DNA from: JAFGED01 sp964551295
GTDB lineage: Bacteria > Chloroflexota > Anaerolineae > B4-G1
Direction: 5' to 3'
Length of the DNA stretch: 6,450 bases
Assembly (NCBI GenBank): GCA_964551295.1
Contig: CAZKDJ010000225.1
Span: forward strand, 1 to 6,450
Numbering within the stretch: the first letter of the stretch is position 1; each line of letters begins with the position of its first letter. Below, piece by piece: positions 5,410-6,450 of the stretch. The translations under genes were made by a program, and so were the position numbers. The notes beneath the pieces were generated by a model. It searched no databases. It saw nothing but the letters and a program-made list of their open reading frames with translations, and was not told where the DNA came from.

Positions 5410-6155
5410 AGCTCCGTTTTCCGCAGGTGGGCCAGCTTTCGGTAGGTGACCGCTTCGTAGTAGGCCATCAGGGCGCACAGCCATAACCCGTGCAGCCTGT
5501 CCCGCATTCCCTTGAGCGTCACGAACCGCCACCAAAAGTGGCGCAGGGCCTGCGAGTAGGGCGTGTAAAAGCGCGGCTGGACGCCTTCTTGCAGGAGCCG
5601 CTGGGCGGCAAAGTCGGTGTACCCTTGCTGCCGCGCGATAAAGTCCGGCAGGTCGACATAATTGTAGTGGATGAGGGGATGCTCCAGCTTGCCCTCGGGC
5701 CCATCCGCCACGACGATCTCGTGTACCGGGCGCTCCCAGTACGTGCGCCCCTGCAGAAGCAGGCGCGGTTGGTAGTCGGGATACCACCCGCCTCCCAGCG
5801 TGAGGCGGCCAAAGATATAGTTGTAGCGCGGCACCCACCACAGCACCTTGTCGCGCTGGCTTGCTGTCACCGCGTGGATCTCTTGCGCCAGCTCCACGGT
5901 GCAGCGCTCGTCGGCGTCGACGAAGAATATCCATTCCGCTTCCACCTGTGCCATCGCAGCGTTGTGGAACTGGGCAAAGTTCTCAAAGGCGTGTTGGACG
6001 ACGCGCGCGTCGGCCTCTTGGGCCAGTTCCGCCGTCCGGTCTGTGGTGCGGGAATCGAGGAAAACGACCCGTTCGTCCGCCCACGCCAGGCTCTTTAGGC
6101 AATCTGCGATGCCGTGCGCCTCGTCACGCGCGGGCACGATGGCGGTCACCTTCAA
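5406..6155 (-). CDS. Family 2 glycosyltransferase, WaaE/KdtX-like
   Basis: A 249-residue GT-A fold glycosyltransferase that moves a sugar from a nucleotide-sugar to an acceptor, probably an envelope polysaccharide or lipid-linked glycan at the cytoplasmic face. Features in order: VTAIVPARDEA (3-13), VVFLDSRTTDRTAELA (30-45; Asp34), the metal-binding DADE (80-83), GGGWYPDYQPRLL (121-133) and WERPVHE (140-146). This order resembles the WaaE/KdtX group of lipopolysaccharide-core transferases. The C-terminal 50 residues contain aromatic and hydrophobic helices that may sit at the membrane. The start is TTG (6153-6155), supported by homology beginning at once, by GGAGG at 6163-6167, and by a TTGA overlap with the upstream gene. 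The same frame stays open for 92 codons further upstream, but that part is the out-of-frame end of the preceding gene. It is the last gene of the glycan cluster. Confidence 0.9.
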   Translation of the reverse strand: MKVTAIVPARDEAHGIADCLKSLAWADERVVFLDSRTTDRTAELAQEADARVVQHAFENFAQFHNAAMAQVEAEWIFFVDADERCTVELAQEIHAVTASQRDKVLWWVPRYNYIFGRLTLGGGWYPDYQPRLLLQGRTYWERPVHEIVVADGPEGKLEHPLIHYNYVDLPDFIARQQGYTDFAAQRLLQEGVQPRFYTPYSQALRHFWWRFVTLKGMRDRLHGLWLCALMAYYEAVTYRKLAHLRKTEL

Positions 6156-6450
6156 GCGGCTTCCTCCCAGGCCTGGAGGATCTGATGACACGCCTCGGTC
6201 ATTTCGGAAGGCGCGTTGCGCAGGCGGTGCTGCATCCCGATGCGGACCAGCAGTCGGGCCAGGCGGCGCTTGAGCGGGCCGTGATGGCGCGCATAGAGTG
6301 TGGCCCGGCTCTTCCACAGGTTGGCGAAGGAGGCGGCCTGAACCTGCCCGCTCGACTGGCCGGCGTGGTGGATCACGTGGGCAGCCGGGGCGCACAGCGC
6401 CCGCCAGCCCTCCTCGCGCATGCGCCAGCACCAGTCGATCTCTTCGCAGT
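6152..6450 (-). CDS. Family 2 glycosyltransferase, C-terminal part only
   Basis: The 5' end lies beyond the window; 98 residues of the C-terminus are visible. The first visible residues, CEEIDWCWRMREEGWRAL, match the conserved 'E.Dw.wR.r..G' block of rhamnosyltransferase-type family 2 enzymes, which includes the putative catalytic base region (E-E-I-D). APAAHVIHHAGQSSGQ follows, the usual 'p.a.v.H.gg.S' segment. The rest is a basic helical tail typical of these proteins. The stop TGA (6152-6154) overlaps the TTG of the next glycosyltransferase by 4 bp. Together the two genes mark the end of a polysaccharide or glycoconjugate biosynthesis cluster extending to the right of the window. The sugar donor and acceptor are unknown. 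Confidence 0.85.
   Translation of the reverse strand, partial: CEEIDWCWRMREEGWRALCAPAAHVIHHAGQSSGQVQAASFANLWKSRATLYARHHGPLKRRLARLLVRIGMQHRLRNAPSEMTEACHQILQAWEEAA
6163..6167 (-). promoter_or_regulatory. Ribosome site for the TTG start of the second glycosyltransferase
   Basis: GGAGG on the minus strand, inside the end of the upstream glycosyltransferase gene, is 7 nt before the TTG at 6153-6155. It decides the start in a frame that otherwise offers an ATG only 276 bases further upstream. Confidence 0.75.

Noticed and set aside
5302..5934. A 210-codon minus-strand frame overlapping the glycosyltransferase
   Set aside because: Its composition is dominated by Arg, Ala and Pro, it has no motif, and it lies out of frame within a well-supported gene.
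5406..6431. Glycosyltransferase extended upstream to the ATG at 6429-6431 (341 residues)
   Set aside because: The extra 92 residues are Arg/Pro/Ala-rich shadow sequence over the C-terminus of the neighbouring glycosyltransferase. The TTG at 6153-6155 has a proper ribosome site and starts exactly at the family N-terminus.

Overview
The window looks like an ordinary chromosomal segment of a GC-rich, probably environmental bacterium. Every gene I can support lies on the minus strand. My best guess is Chloroflexota (Anaerolineae or a relative). This rests on the start of an exported beta-helix protein of a style common there, a tandem nitroreductase of the TM1586 type, a YqhQ-like DUF1385 membrane protein, and GTAAAACGTAA-type intergenic repeats. 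That is inference from remembered family distributions, not from a marker gene.

Right end (5406-6450): two family 2 glycosyltransferases are the tail of a polysaccharide or cell-envelope glycan cluster. The first is cut by the window edge. The second starts at a TTG codon that overlaps the previous stop as TTGA, so the two are probably translationally coupled. An independent promoter (TTGACG-17-TATACT) begins inside the stop codon of the second gene and drives a monocistronic HNH nuclease gene (4824-5327).

Middle (2233-4790): a large imperfect palindrome built of GTAAAACGTAA units separates the HNH gene from a textbook promoter (TTGACA-17-TACAAT). This promoter drives a tight three-gene operon: a DUF1385 membrane protein (TTG start), a tandem nitroreductase and an HD-domain phosphohydrolase. 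The genes overlap by 23 bp and 4 bp, so they are probably coupled in translation and perhaps in function, but no shared pathway is evident.

Left part (1-2138): the signal-peptide end of a beta-helix surface protein survives as a stub of about 100 residues. It breaks off into an AT-rich, hairpin-dense spacer with a terminator-like stem-loop. Downstream are a predicted lipoprotein of the Ntn-hydrolase (choloylglycine hydrolase/C45) type and a small DUF4870 membrane protein, each with its own sigma70-like promoter.

I see no tRNA, rRNA, CRISPR array, transposase, phage gene or recognisable defence system. No convincing new system is present. The items most worth a second look are the decayed beta-helix gene with its hairpin spacer, the palindrome abutting the DUF1385 promoter, and the overlapping DUF1385-nitroreductase-HD operon.
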